Of a stretch of 64,000 nucleotides of DNA, positions 35,005 to 45,810 are shown piece after piece; position 1 is the first letter of the stretch; every line of letters begins with the position of its first letter. The translations under genes were made by a program, and so were the position numbers. This DNA is from Mycobacterium rhizamassiliense (GTDB lineage Bacteria > Actinomycetota > Actinomycetes > Mycobacteriales > Mycobacteriaceae), in NCBI RefSeq assembly GCF_900157375.1, contig NZ_LT721901.1, positions 5,712,970 through 5,776,969 of the forward strand, written 5' to 3'. The notes beneath the pieces were generated by a model. That model saw only the letters and a program-made list of their open reading frames with translations. It ran no database searches and was not told the DNA's origin.

Positions 35005-37476
35005 TCACTCGCCGGCGGGCTCGTGCAGCACCGCTTCCGCCGAGACACCCAGCACCGCCAACAGCTGCTTTTCCACCTCGGCCTGCGCGGCCGTGGTGTC
35101 GTCGCCGTCCGCCCCAGCGGGCGTCGCCATGCAGAACACGTCGGCGGCCGTCGATCCGAAGGTGTTGACCTTCGCCCACCCGATGTCGGCGCCGGCGCGC
35201 TCCAACGCCTGCGCCAGCAGGGCGAGCAGCCCGGTCCGGTCCATCGCGCGGACCTCGACCACCAGGGTGCCGGGCGCGGCGGTATCGAGCCACAGGATGC
35301 GCGGCGGTGCCGTCGAACGCGTCAACGGCGCGCCCGCCTGAATCTCGCCGGCCCGTGCCAGCGCCGAGTTGGCGGCGTCGCTGTCGCGCTTTTCCAGCAT
35401 CCCCAGCACGTCGACGTCGCCGCCCAGGGCCCCGACGAACTGCTGGCGCAACAGGTCTGCGGCGGGCGGGGTGCCGAACAGCGGCGAGACCACGAACTCG
35501 TCGATCGCCACGCCCTGGTGCACGTTGACCGTCGCCGAGTGGATGCGCAGCGAGTTCAGCGCGAGCACGGCGGCGGCCTTGGACACCAGGCCCCGCGCGT
35601 CGGGTGCGAGCATCACCACCTGGCTGCGCTCGCCGTCGCAAGGCTTGATCTCGACGTGCACGCCGTGGCTGGCCGCCAGCGAAAGGTAGTGCGGCGTAGT
35701 CGGTTCGGCCTGCGGCAGCGGCTCACCGGCCATCACCAGCCGGCAGCGGCGCACCAGGTCGGCCATCAGCGAGGCCTTCCAGTCGCTCCACACCCCGGGA
35801 CCGGTCGCCTTCGAGTCCGCCTCGGCCAGCGCGTGCAAGAGTTCGAGCAGCTGCGAATCCCCGTCCAGCGCTTCGGAAACCGACTCGATGACGCTCGGGT
35901 CGTTCAGGTCGCCGCGGGTAGCCGTCTTGGGCAGCAGCAGGTGATGCCGGACCATGCCGGCCAGCGTGCCGATGTCCTGCGGCGAGAGCCCGAGCCGCTC
36001 GCCGATCGGGACCACCAGCTCGGCACCGAGCACGCAGTGGTCGACGCCGCGGCCCTTGCCGATGTCGTGCAGCAGCGCGCCCAGCGCCAGTAGGTCCGAC
36101 CGCGCGACGCGGGTGGTCAACGGCGCTGCGTTGACGGCGGTTTCGACGATGTGACGGTCGACGGTCCACTTGTGCGACACGTCGCGCGGCGGCAGGTCGC
36201 GCACCGCGTCCCACTCGGGCAGCAGCCGGCCCCACAGCCCGGTGCGGTCCAGCGCCTCGATGGTGTCCACCAGCGTCGGGCCGGCCAGCAGCACCACCAG
36301 CAGGTCGTCCAGCGCCTCCCGCGGCCACGGCGTGGGCATGTCCGGGACGCTGTCGGCCAGCCGTTTCAGCGTGCCCGCACCGATGGGCAGGCCGGTGTCG
36401 GCCGACGCGGCGGCGACGCGCAACACCAGTCCGGGGTCGTGCTGGGGCGCGGCCTCGCGTGCCAGCACGACCTCGCCGTCGTACTCCACCACACCCTCGT
36501 TCAGCGGACGCCGCTTCGGGCGCCGCACCAACGCGGAGATACCGCGCCGCGGCAGCGCGTTCTGCGCGGTCCGCAGCCCGGTCTCGGAGTGAAAGGCTAT
36601 GGTGCGCCCGGCATTTGACAGCACCCGCGCCAGCGCGAAGCGGTCGCCGACGCCCAGCGTGGCGCTGACCTCGTCGGCGAACTGCGCCAGCAGCTGGTCG
36701 TGCCCGCGGCCTGACACCAGGTGCAGTTCGGTGCGCACGTCGAGCAGCGTCTGATAGGCGGTGTCCAGCGACCCGCCCGGCGCGTTCACGTGGCCCATGC
36801 CGCGACGGTCGATCAGCTGGGCGAGCCCCAGCGCATCGAGCAGTTGGACGTCGCGCAGGCCGCCGCGGCCCGATTTCAGGTCGGGCTCGGCGCGCTGCGC
36901 GATGCGCCAACACCGTTGCCAGCGGCCGTATGTCATCTCGACGAGCTCGTCCATCCGGGAGCGGATACCGGTGCGCCACTGCCGGCGCACCCCCTCGACG
37001 AGCTCGCCGGACAGCCGCTGCTCGCCGGCGATGTGGCGGGCGTCCAACAGGCCCAGGGCCGCCGTCAGGTCCCCGCTCGCGACGCCCAGTGCCCCCGATA
37101 CGGTTCGCACGCTGTGGTCGAGCCGAACGTTGGCGTCCCACAACGGGTACCACAGCCCGTCGGCGACCCGCTGCAGCACGTCGTCGGAAACGTTGTCGTG
37201 CAACAGGACCAGATCCAGGTCGGAATACGGCAACAGCTCGCGGCGGCCCAGGCCGCCGACCCCGACCAGCGCGAAGCCGCTGTCGTCGGTGATACCGAGC
37301 TCGGTAGCCATTGCGGTGAGCCAGGATTCGTGCAGATCCAGCCACACCCGCCGCATCTCGGCGGCGCCCAACTCGCGGCCTTCGGACAGTAGCCTGCGCC
37401 GCGCGGCGGCTAAATCGCTTGCCCCGCTTGAAATTTCTCCTCCAGATGACCCGGACGGGTCGGGTGGGTTTGTCAT
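35005..37476 (-). CDS. glnD: PII uridylyl/adenylyltransferase GlnD
   Basis: GlnD modifies PII (GlnB) according to glutamine level; in actinobacteria it adenylylates PII. The 823-residue protein has the nucleotidyltransferase site (GVGGLGRRELLPYSDLDLVL, two Asp), a GlnE-like middle, the HD hydrolase domain (LGALLHDIGKGRGVDHCVLG) and two ACT domains at the C terminus (VMLAPDARGLVSKAAAVLAL; EVRAMDRTGLLALLAQALER). It follows glnB by 45 bases. Confidence 0.95.
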   Translation of the reverse strand: MTNPPDPSGSSGGEISSGASDLAAARRRLLSEGRELGAAEMRRVWLDLHESWLTAMATELGITDDSGFALVGVGGLGRRELLPYSDLDLVLLHDNVSDDVLQRVADGLWYPLWDANVRLDHSVRTVSGALGVASGDLTAALGLLDARHIAGEQRLSGELVEGVRRQWRTGIRSRMDELVEMTYGRWQRCWRIAQRAEPDLKSGRGGLRDVQLLDALGLAQLIDRRGMGHVNAPGGSLDTAYQTLLDVRTELHLVSGRGHDQLLAQFADEVSATLGVGDRFALARVLSNAGRTIAFHSETGLRTAQNALPRRGISALVRRPKRRPLNEGVVEYDGEVVLAREAAPQHDPGLVLRVAAASADTGLPIGAGTLKRLADSVPDMPTPWPREALDDLLVVLLAGPTLVDTIEALDRTGLWGRLLPEWDAVRDLPPRDVSHKWTVDRHIVETAVNAAPLTTRVARSDLLALGALLHDIGKGRGVDHCVLGAELVVPIGERLGLSPQDIGTLAGMVRHHLLLPKTATRGDLNDPSVIESVSEALDGDSQLLELLHALAEADSKATGPGVWSDWKASLMADLVRRCRLVMAGEPLPQAEPTTPHYLSLAASHGVHVEIKPCDGERSQVVMLAPDARGLVSKAAAVLALNSLRIHSATVNVHQGVAIDEFVVSPLFGTPPAADLLRQQFVGALGGDVDVLGMLEKRDSDAANSALARAGEIQAGAPLTRSTAPPRILWLDTAAPGTLVVEVRAMDRTGLLALLAQALERAGADIGWAKVNTFGSTAADVFCMATPAGADGDDTTAAQAEVEKQLLAVLGVSAEAVLHEPAGE

Positions 37477-37521
37477 CCCCTCCCGGCCCGTCCGGCCTGG
37501 TTCAGCAATTCGCGGCTGGGC

Positions 37522-37856
37522 TCAGAGGGCATCGGTCCCGCGCTCACCGGTGCGCACTCGCACAATGGTTTCCACGGGGGTGACCCAGACTTTGCCGTCA
37601 CCGATCTTGCCGGTGCGCGCCGCCCGGACGATGCTGTCCACCACCTTGTCGACGATCGAGTCGTCGACGACGACCTCGATCCGCACCTTCGGTACGAAAT
37701 CGACGGAGTATTCAGCACCCCGGTAAACCTCGGTGTGACCTTTTTGCCGGCCGTAGCCCTGGATTTCGCTCACCGTCATCCCCAGGACGCCCGCCTCTTC
37801 TAGGCTGGTCTTGACGTCGTCGAGGGTGAATGGCTTCACGATCGCGGTGACTAGCT

Positions 37857-37860
<4 letters not shown>
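37522..37860 (-). CDS. glnB: Nitrogen regulatory protein PII
   Basis: The 112-residue PII protein starts MKLVTAIVKPFTLDDVKTSL and has the T-loop with Tyr51 (YRGAEYSVDFVPK), the modification site, plus the B-loop region RTGKIGDGKVWV and C-loop TGERGTDAL. It senses ATP/ADP and 2-oxoglutarate and gates Amt. Its ATG overlaps the amt stop by four bases (37857-37860). Confidence 0.97.
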
Positions 37861-39287
<1,427 letters not shown>

Positions 39288-39382
39288 TCGCTCACCTCCG
39301 GTCGGCCCTAACGGCCATCAGACATGTGCCTGATGACTTGATGAACCTTGCGCAATCGTTGTTTCGGAGATGGGGCTTCTGT

Positions 39383-39399
39383 GTTTCGCGTTTATTAAC
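39383..39399 (-). promoter_or_regulatory. Weak GlnR-box-like sequence upstream of amt
   Basis: On the minus strand TTAAT, six bases, GAAAC resembles half of the GlnR consensus (GTnAC-n6-GnAAC): the GAAAC half is perfect and the other is poor. It lies about 100 bases upstream of amt in an AT-richer patch. The element may also belong to unrelated promoter sequence. Confidence 0.25.
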
Positions 39400-39423
39400 G
39401 TCGCGCTCGTTGTGTAAGGGTTC

Positions 39424-40725
39424 TCAGCCGAGCAGGGCGTCGACGAACGCGGCCGGCTCGAACGGCGCCAAGTCGTCCGGACCTTCGCCGAGGCCGACGA
39501 GCTTGACCGGCACCCCGAGTTCCTGCTGGACGCGGAAAACTATGCCGCCCTTGGCCGTTCCGTCGAGCTTGGTGAGCACCGCACCGGTGATCTCGACGAC
39601 CTCGGCGAAGACCTTCGCCTGGGCCAGCCCGTTCTGTCCGATGGTGGCGTCGAGGACCAGCAGCACCTCGTCGACGGCCGCGCGCCGCGTTACGACCCGC
39701 TTAACTTTGTCGAGCTCGTCCATCAAGCCGACTTTGGTGTGCAGCCGCCCCGCCGTGTCGATGAGCACGACGTCGGCGCCCGCGGCGATGCCCTTGTCGA
39801 CGGCGTCGAAAGCGACGGCCGCCGGATCGCCGCCCTCGGCCCCGCGGACCACCTCCGCGCCCACACGTGACGCCCAGGTCTGCAGCTGGTCGGCGGCCGC
39901 GGCCCGGAACGTGTCGGCGGCGCCCAGCACGACGCGGCGCCCGTCGGCGACCAGCACCCGCGCCAGTTTGCCGACGGTGGTGGTCTTTCCGGTGCCGTTG
40001 ACCCCGACGATCAGCAATACCGACGGGTGGTCGGCGTGCGGCAGCGCCCGGATCGAGCGGTCCATCTCGGGGTGCAGCTCCGTGATCAGCACGTCGCGCA
40101 GTACGGCCCGCGCGTCGGCCTCGGTGCGGACGTTGCCGCCGGCCAGCCTGCTGCGCAGCTGCGCGACGACGGCCTCGGTGACCACCGGCCCCAGGTCGGC
40201 GATCAGCAGGGTGTCCTCGACGTCCTGCCAGGAGTCCTCGTCCAGGTCGCCGCCGCCGATCAGGCCCAGCATGCTGCGGCCGAGCGCGTTCTGCGAGCGG
40301 GCCAGCCGCCCGCGCAGGCGCTCCAGCCGGCCCTCGGTCGGCGCGATCTCGTCGAGCGCGGGGGCTTCGGGCGCCTCGGGAGCCGGCGGCGGCGCGACAG
40401 GCTCTGGTTCGGCTACCGGTTCGAGCTCAGGTTCGGGAAGCTCGACGTCGGCGATCGTGCGTTTCGGCGCGTCGCGCGGGGTGGCGGCATCGTCGCCCAC
40501 GCCTGGCAGCCCGCTGGTGTCGATCCGTTCCTCGGCAGGGGCGGTGGTCTGGCTGAACGTGATGCCTGACGAAGCGGAATAGCCGCCGGAGCGGTCGAGT
40601 GCCGACGGCTCCGGGCGGGACAGTGTGATCTGCCGCCGACGGTAACGCCGCAGGCCATAGACGAGCGCGGCGATGACGATCAGGGCTGCGACGACCGCGA
40701 GCGCGATCCAAAGTCCTTGCGACAC
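39424..40725 (-). CDS. ftsY: Signal recognition particle receptor FtsY
   Basis: FtsY, the membrane receptor of the SRP, has 433 residues. It has an N-terminal membrane segment (WIALAVVAALIVIAALVYGL), an acidic Pro-rich A domain (to about 125), then the NG domain with GVNGTGKTTTVGKLARVLVA, DTAGRLHTKVGLMDELDKVK and LTKLDGTAKGGIVFRVQQEL. The GTG start at 40723-40725 follows GGAAGAA. It lies 50 bases after smc on the same strand. Confidence 0.96.
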   Translation of the reverse strand: MSQGLWIALAVVAALIVIAALVYGLRRYRRRQITLSRPEPSALDRSGGYSASSGITFSQTTAPAEERIDTSGLPGVGDDAATPRDAPKRTIADVELPEPELEPVAEPEPVAPPPAPEAPEAPALDEIAPTEGRLERLRGRLARSQNALGRSMLGLIGGGDLDEDSWQDVEDTLLIADLGPVVTEAVVAQLRSRLAGGNVRTEADARAVLRDVLITELHPEMDRSIRALPHADHPSVLLIVGVNGTGKTTTVGKLARVLVADGRRVVLGAADTFRAAAADQLQTWASRVGAEVVRGAEGGDPAAVAFDAVDKGIAAGADVVLIDTAGRLHTKVGLMDELDKVKRVVTRRAAVDEVLLVLDATIGQNGLAQAKVFAEVVEITGAVLTKLDGTAKGGIVFRVQQELGVPVKLVGLGEGPDDLAPFEPAAFVDALLG

Positions 40726-40775
40726 GCTGACATTCTTCCAGGGGCCCGAGGCGGCCCGGTCAACCAGGGCGTGCC

Positions 40776-43700
40776 CTAATTCGAGACCAGCTGCTCCACC
40801 TGCTGGCCGCGCATGCGCTGCGAGATCACCGCGGTGATGCCGTCGCCCTGCATGGTCACGCCATACAGCGAGTCGGCGACCTCCATCGTCGGCTTCTGGT
40901 GGGTGATGATCAGCAGCTGCGAGCGCTCCCTCAGCAGCTCGAACAGCGAGATCAGCCGCCGCAGGTTGGTGTCGTCGAGCGCGGCCTCGACCTCGTCCAT
41001 GATGTAGAACGGCGACGGGCGGGCGCGGAAGATCGCCACCAGCATGGCCACCGCGGTCAGCGCCTTCTCGCCACCGGACAGCAACGACAGCCGGGTGACC
41101 TTCTTGCCCGGCGGGCGCGCCTCCACCTCGATGCCCGTGGTGAGCATGTCGTCGGGGTTGGTTAGCCGCAGCCGGCCCTCGCCGCCGGGGAACAGCACGG
41201 TGAAGACTTCCTGGAATTCGCGCTCCACGTCGGTGAAGGCGTCGCTGAACACCTGCAGGATGCGCGCGTCGACCTCGGCGACGACGTCGAGCAGGTCCTT
41301 GCGGGCCGACTTGACGTCCTCGAGCTGAGTGGACAGGAAGTTGTAGCGTTCCTCGAGCGCGGCAAACTCCTCGAGGGCCAGCGGGTTGACCCGCCCCAGC
41401 TCGTTCAGCTCGCGCTCGGCGCGCTTGGCCCGCCGCTCCTGGGTGGGCCGGTCGAACGGAATCGGCGCGGGTGCCACGACCTGCTCGCCGCGTTCCTTGG
41501 CCTGCTCGTACTCGGCCATCTCCAGCTCCGTCGGCGGCAGCGCCACCTCCGGTCCGTACTCGGCGACCAGATCCGCCGGCGCCATGCCGAACTGTTCGAG
41601 CACCATCTGCTCGAGCTGCTCGATGCGCATCGCCGCCTGCGCGTTGGCCACCTCGTCGCGGTGCAGCGAGTCGGTCAGCGCCGAGACCCGGGCGTTCAGC
41701 GTGTTCACCTCGCCGCGCACGGCGGTCATTGCGGTGGTTCGTTCCTGGCGTTCGGCGGCCAGCGCGTCGCGGATCTGCGACGCCGCCACCACCGCGCCGT
41801 TGAGCCGCGCGGCCAGCAACTTGCCGGACTCGGCCACCGCCCCCGCCACCGCGGCGGCCCGCAGCCGTGCGGCGTGCGCCTGCTGGGCGCGCACCCGCGC
41901 CTCGCGTTCGGCGGCGGCGGCCCGGCGCAACGAGTCGGCCCGGCCGCGCACCGCGTTGGCCCGTTCCTCGGCCGTGCGCACGGCCAGCCGCGCCTCCACC
42001 TCGACACCGCGGGCGGTTTCTGCCTCTGCGCCGATCCGCTGCCGGACCTCGGCATGACTGGGCTCGCCCGCGTCCACATCCTGGGTCTGTTGCGCGTTGA
42101 GCAGCCGGGTTTCGAGTTCGGTGACCTCTTCGAGGGTCTGGGCGCGCCCGGCTTCGAGCTCCTGGCGCTGCCGCACCAGCCGGTTCCACTCCTCGTCGGC
42201 GCCGCGGGCGTCCTGGCCGAGCCGGCCCAGCTGCTCGTACATCGCCGAGATCTCGGTGTCGGATTCGTTGAGCGCGGCCAGGGCCTGCTCGGCGGAGTCC
42301 TGCCGGGAGGTCTGCTCGGTCAGCGCGCCGGACAGCGCGGCGGTCAGCTGAGCCACCTGCGCCTCCGAGGTGGCCAGATCGCGCTTGGCCTTGTCGATCT
42401 CGGAAATCAGCTCCAGCGTGGACACCTTGCGGTCCGAACCACCGCTGACCCAACCGGCGCCCACCAGGTCGCCGTCGAGCGTGACCGCGCGCAGCCGCGG
42501 GCGCGTGGCCACCAGGTCCAGCGCCTCACCCAAATCGTTGACCACCGCGACGCCCGACAGCATGGCGACCATCGCCCCGCGCAGCCGGTGCGGGGTCTCG
42601 ACCAGGTCGAGCGCCCACAGCGCACCGCCGGGCAGCCCCTCGGTGTGCGCGGATTGCTCGGCCGGCCAGTCGCCCAGCACCAGCGCCGCGCGGCCCCCGT
42701 CGGCCTGCTTGAGCGCAGCGACCGCCGAGCGCGCCGCGCCGAAGCTCTCGGCCGCCAGCGCGTCGGCCGCGGGCCCGAGCACCGCCGCCAGCGCGGCCTC
42801 GTAACCCGACCGCACCTTGACCATGTTGGCGATCGGCCCGAGAAGCCCTGCGCCACCGTGGTTTTGGTTGAGCCAGGCCGCGCCGTCCTTGCGCTCCAGG
42901 CTTACCGAGAGGGCCTCGATGCGGGCGTGCAGCGACGCCACCTGGCGTTCGGCGCCCCGCTCGGCGGTCTGCAGTTCGGCGACGCGTGCGTCGGCCGCCC
43001 GCAGCGCCGCCACGGTCCGCTCGTGGTGGTCGTCGAGGCCGACCTCGCCCTGATCCAGCTCACCGACGCGGCCCTGCACGGTCTCGAACGCGGCCCGGGT
43101 CTGCTGCACCCGGGCCGCGCCGTGTTCGATGCGCTCGGAGAGCCGCGCGACGCTGTCGTCGATCGATTCCACGCGTGCCCGCATCGTCTCGACCTGACCG
43201 GCCAGCCGGGCCAGGCCCTCGCGGCGGTCCGCCTCCGCCCGAACCGCGGCCAGGTGTGCGCGGTCGGCCTCGGCGGCCTCGCGCTCGCGCTCGGCCAGTT
43301 CCGTGCGGGCCGCGTCCAGCCTGGTACGCGCGGTGTCGAGCACGGCGACCAGCTGCTGCTCGGCGATCGCCACCTGCTGCGCCTCGGCCTCCAGCGCGTC
43401 GGGATCGGTGTCGCTGTGCGACACCGGCTCGATGTCCAGGTATTGGGCGCGTTCGCTGGCGATGCGCACGGTGGCGCTGACCCGCTCGGCCAGCGCCGAC
43501 AGGCCGAACCAGGTGTGCTGGACGCTCTCGGCGCGCCCGGACAGCTCGGCCAGCGCGCTCTCGTGGGTGGTCAGCTCGTCAGTGGCCACGGCCAGGCGGG
43601 CGGCGGCCTCGTCGTGGTCGCGCCGCATCGCCTCCTCGGCCTCGAAGATCGCGTCGCGCTCCACCTGGCGGCTGACCATGTCGTCGGCGGCCAGCCGCAG

Positions 43701-44378
43701 CTTGGCGTCGCGCAGGTCGGCCTGGATCGTCTGGGCACGGCGGGCCACCTCGGCCTGGCGACCCAGCGGCTTGAGCTGGCGCCGCAGCTCGGTGGTCAGG
43801 TCTGTCAGCCGGGCCAGGTTCGCCTGCATCGAATCGAGCTTGCGGAGCGCCTTCTCCTTGCGCTTGCGGTGCTTGAGCACGCCCGCGGCTTCCTCGATGA
43901 ACGCGCGGCGGTCCTCCGGGCGCGACTGCAGGATCTCGTCGAGCTTGCCCTGCCCGACGATGACGTGCATCTCGCGGCCGATTCCGGAGTCGCTCAGCAG
44001 CTCCTGCACGTCCATCAATCGGCAACTGCTGCCGTTGATTTCGTACTCGCTGGCGCCGTCCCGGAACATTCGCCGGGTGATCGACACCTCGGAGTACTCG
44101 ATCGGCAGCGCGTTGTCGGAGTTGTCGATGGTGACCGTGACCTCGGCCCGGCCCAGCGGGGCCCGCGACGAGGTGCCGGCGAAGATGACGTCTTCCATCT
44201 TGCCGCCGCGCAGCGTCTTGGCGCCCTGCTCCCCCATCACCCACGCCAGGGCGTCGACCACGTTCGACTTGCCCGAACCGTTGGGCCCGACGACGGCGGT
44301 GATACCCGGCTCGAAACGCAGAGTCGTCGGCGAAGCGAAGGACTTGAAGCCCTTCAGCGTCAGACTCTTGAGGTACAC
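40776..44378 (-). CDS. smc: Chromosome partition protein SMC
   Basis: The 1200-residue SMC is the ATPase of the condensin complex with ScpA and ScpB. It has Walker A (VGPNGSGKSNVVDALAWVMG), two coiled-coil arms with a hinge near residues 510-670 (GPIANMVKVRSGYEAALAAV, then GAGWVSGGSDRKV), and the C-terminal head with the signature LSLLSGGEKALTAVAMLVAI and Walker B YIMDEVEAALDDTNLRR. Length agrees with Rv2922c (about 1205). The ATG at 44376-44378 begins MYLKSLTLKGFKSFA. Confidence 0.97.
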   Translation of the reverse strand: MYLKSLTLKGFKSFASPTTLRFEPGITAVVGPNGSGKSNVVDALAWVMGEQGAKTLRGGKMEDVIFAGTSSRAPLGRAEVTVTIDNSDNALPIEYSEVSITRRMFRDGASEYEINGSSCRLMDVQELLSDSGIGREMHVIVGQGKLDEILQSRPEDRRAFIEEAAGVLKHRKRKEKALRKLDSMQANLARLTDLTTELRRQLKPLGRQAEVARRAQTIQADLRDAKLRLAADDMVSRQVERDAIFEAEEAMRRDHDEAAARLAVATDELTTHESALAELSGRAESVQHTWFGLSALAERVSATVRIASERAQYLDIEPVSHSDTDPDALEAEAQQVAIAEQQLVAVLDTARTRLDAARTELAEREREAAEADRAHLAAVRAEADRREGLARLAGQVETMRARVESIDDSVARLSERIEHGAARVQQTRAAFETVQGRVGELDQGEVGLDDHHERTVAALRAADARVAELQTAERGAERQVASLHARIEALSVSLERKDGAAWLNQNHGGAGLLGPIANMVKVRSGYEAALAAVLGPAADALAAESFGAARSAVAALKQADGGRAALVLGDWPAEQSAHTEGLPGGALWALDLVETPHRLRGAMVAMLSGVAVVNDLGEALDLVATRPRLRAVTLDGDLVGAGWVSGGSDRKVSTLELISEIDKAKRDLATSEAQVAQLTAALSGALTEQTSRQDSAEQALAALNESDTEISAMYEQLGRLGQDARGADEEWNRLVRQRQELEAGRAQTLEEVTELETRLLNAQQTQDVDAGEPSHAEVRQRIGAEAETARGVEVEARLAVRTAEERANAVRGRADSLRRAAAAEREARVRAQQAHAARLRAAAVAGAVAESGKLLAARLNGAVVAASQIRDALAAERQERTTAMTAVRGEVNTLNARVSALTDSLHRDEVANAQAAMRIEQLEQMVLEQFGMAPADLVAEYGPEVALPPTELEMAEYEQAKERGEQVVAPAPIPFDRPTQERRAKRAERELNELGRVNPLALEEFAALEERYNFLSTQLEDVKSARKDLLDVVAEVDARILQVFSDAFTDVEREFQEVFTVLFPGGEGRLRLTNPDDMLTTGIEVEARPPGKKVTRLSLLSGGEKALTAVAMLVAIFRARPSPFYIMDEVEAALDDTNLRRLISLFELLRERSQLLIITHQKPTMEVADSLYGVTMQGDGITAVISQRMRGQQVEQLVSN

Positions 44379-44516
44379 AGCGCGCCAGACTACCGCTCAA
44401 TTCGCCGCGGCCAGCTTCACCGAGGGGTGTCGCCCGGCCCGAAGTTTGCCCAGATGTAACCGGCCCGACGCATTGGCCACAGTGGCCACATCCGTCACCA
44501 AAACGGCAGCCCTCTG

Positions 44517-45788
44517 TCAGGCGAGGCGCGCGATCAGGGCCGCGGCGTTGCAGGTGTCGATCAACGCGGTGGTGCAGTATTTGAGCACTTCCCAGTCCAC
44601 CGCGGCATGCGCCGTCGTCACCACGATGCAGTCGTATTCTTCGGCCGTGCCGGCGGTCAGCGGCACGGACCGGAAGCCGCCATGGGGCAGTCGCAACGTC
44701 GGCACGTGCGGGTCGTGGTACTCGACCTCGGTGCCGGCCTGATGCAGGACTCGCATCAGCGCGATGCCCGCCGACTCCCGCGTGTCGCCGATGTCGGATT
44801 TGTAGGCGACGCCGACGACCAGCACGCGCGCCGGACGATCGGCCGCCGCGGTGTCGGCGAGGACGTCACGCACTCGGCGCGCGATCACCGCGGGGCGTTC
44901 GGTGTTGGCCTGCACGGCGGTGTCGAGGACCGGCGTCGAAACGTCTACCGACCGCGCGAAGTGCGACAGGTATGCAGCGTCGACCGGGATGCAGTGGCCT
45001 CCTGCTCCGGGTCCGGGGTTCAGGCCGTGATAACCGAACGGCTTGGTCCGGCACGCTTCGCCGATCTCCCAGGCGTCTAAACCTAGTGCGGTACAAAGGG
45101 TTTCGTTCTCGTTGGCGAATGTAATGTTGATCAGGCGCCAACTGTTCTCCAACAGCTTGGCCATTTCGGCTGCCGCAGTGCTCGACATGGGGTGAACGCT
45201 GTCGACCACCGTCCGGTAGAAATCAGCGATGGTCTTCGCGCACTTCTCGGTGCATCCAGACACCAGTTTGGGAATGGTCTGCATCGTCCATTCCCGGTTT
45301 CCGGGGTCGATGCGTTCCGGCGAGTAGCCGACGAACAGGTCGACACCGGGGGTCCAGCCCTGCTGCAGGAACGGCGGCAGGAAGATCCGTTCGGTGGTGC
45401 CCGGATAGGACGTGCTTTCCAGGATGACGACCGCATGCGGGGTGACAACGCGGGCAAGGGCCCTGGCCGCCGCTTCGATGTGGGAGGTGTCGGGATGGCG
45501 GTCGGCGTCCAACGGCGTCGCGACCGCGACGATCCATACGTCCGCCGGTGGAGCGGCCTCGATGGTGTCACACACGTCGACTTGCCGGTCAGCGATGGCG
45601 CGGCGGATCTTTGTCCAGTTATCCGCCTTGTGCGTGTCGGCGCGTAGCTCGCCCAATCGGACAGCATCGTTTTCGATGGCGGCCACCCGGTGACCGGCCG
45701 CCGCTGCCGCCAGGCAGACTTCGGCACCGACGTAGCCGAGTCCGATCACGTTGACGCGCAGTGCTTCTGGTGGCGGAGTAGTAGGCAT
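44517..45788 (-). CDS. Nucleotide-sugar dehydrogenase (UDP-GlcNAc 6-dehydrogenase-like)
   Basis: The 423-residue protein belongs to the UDP-glucose/GDP-mannose dehydrogenase family and is nearest in motif to the WbpA/WecC branch. It has the NAD motif VNVIGLGYVGAEVCLAAAAA, SYPGTTERIFLPPF, a conserved Lys (EMAKLLENSWRLINI), catalytic Cys266 (GPGAGGHCIPVDAAYL) and AYKSDIGDTRESAG. It would oxidise C6 of a UDP-sugar to the uronic acid. First in position after smc; read last in a likely operon with the epimerase and the deacetylase upstream. Third positions are less G+C-biased than in smc, hinting at transfer. Confidence 0.85.
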   Translation of the reverse strand: MPTTPPPEALRVNVIGLGYVGAEVCLAAAAAGHRVAAIENDAVRLGELRADTHKADNWTKIRRAIADRQVDVCDTIEAAPPADVWIVAVATPLDADRHPDTSHIEAAARALARVVTPHAVVILESTSYPGTTERIFLPPFLQQGWTPGVDLFVGYSPERIDPGNREWTMQTIPKLVSGCTEKCAKTIADFYRTVVDSVHPMSSTAAAEMAKLLENSWRLINITFANENETLCTALGLDAWEIGEACRTKPFGYHGLNPGPGAGGHCIPVDAAYLSHFARSVDVSTPVLDTAVQANTERPAVIARRVRDVLADTAAADRPARVLVVGVAYKSDIGDTRESAGIALMRVLHQAGTEVEYHDPHVPTLRLPHGGFRSVPLTAGTAEEYDCIVVTTAHAAVDWEVLKYCTTALIDTCNAAALIARLA

Positions 45789-45810
45789 GGGATTCGATTC
45801 GGTACGCCGG

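Noticed and set aside
39424..42453. A single 1009-codon minus-strand frame joining part of smc to ftsY
   Set aside because: The first half is smc out of frame. FtsY is complete from the GTG at 40725, so there is no fusion.
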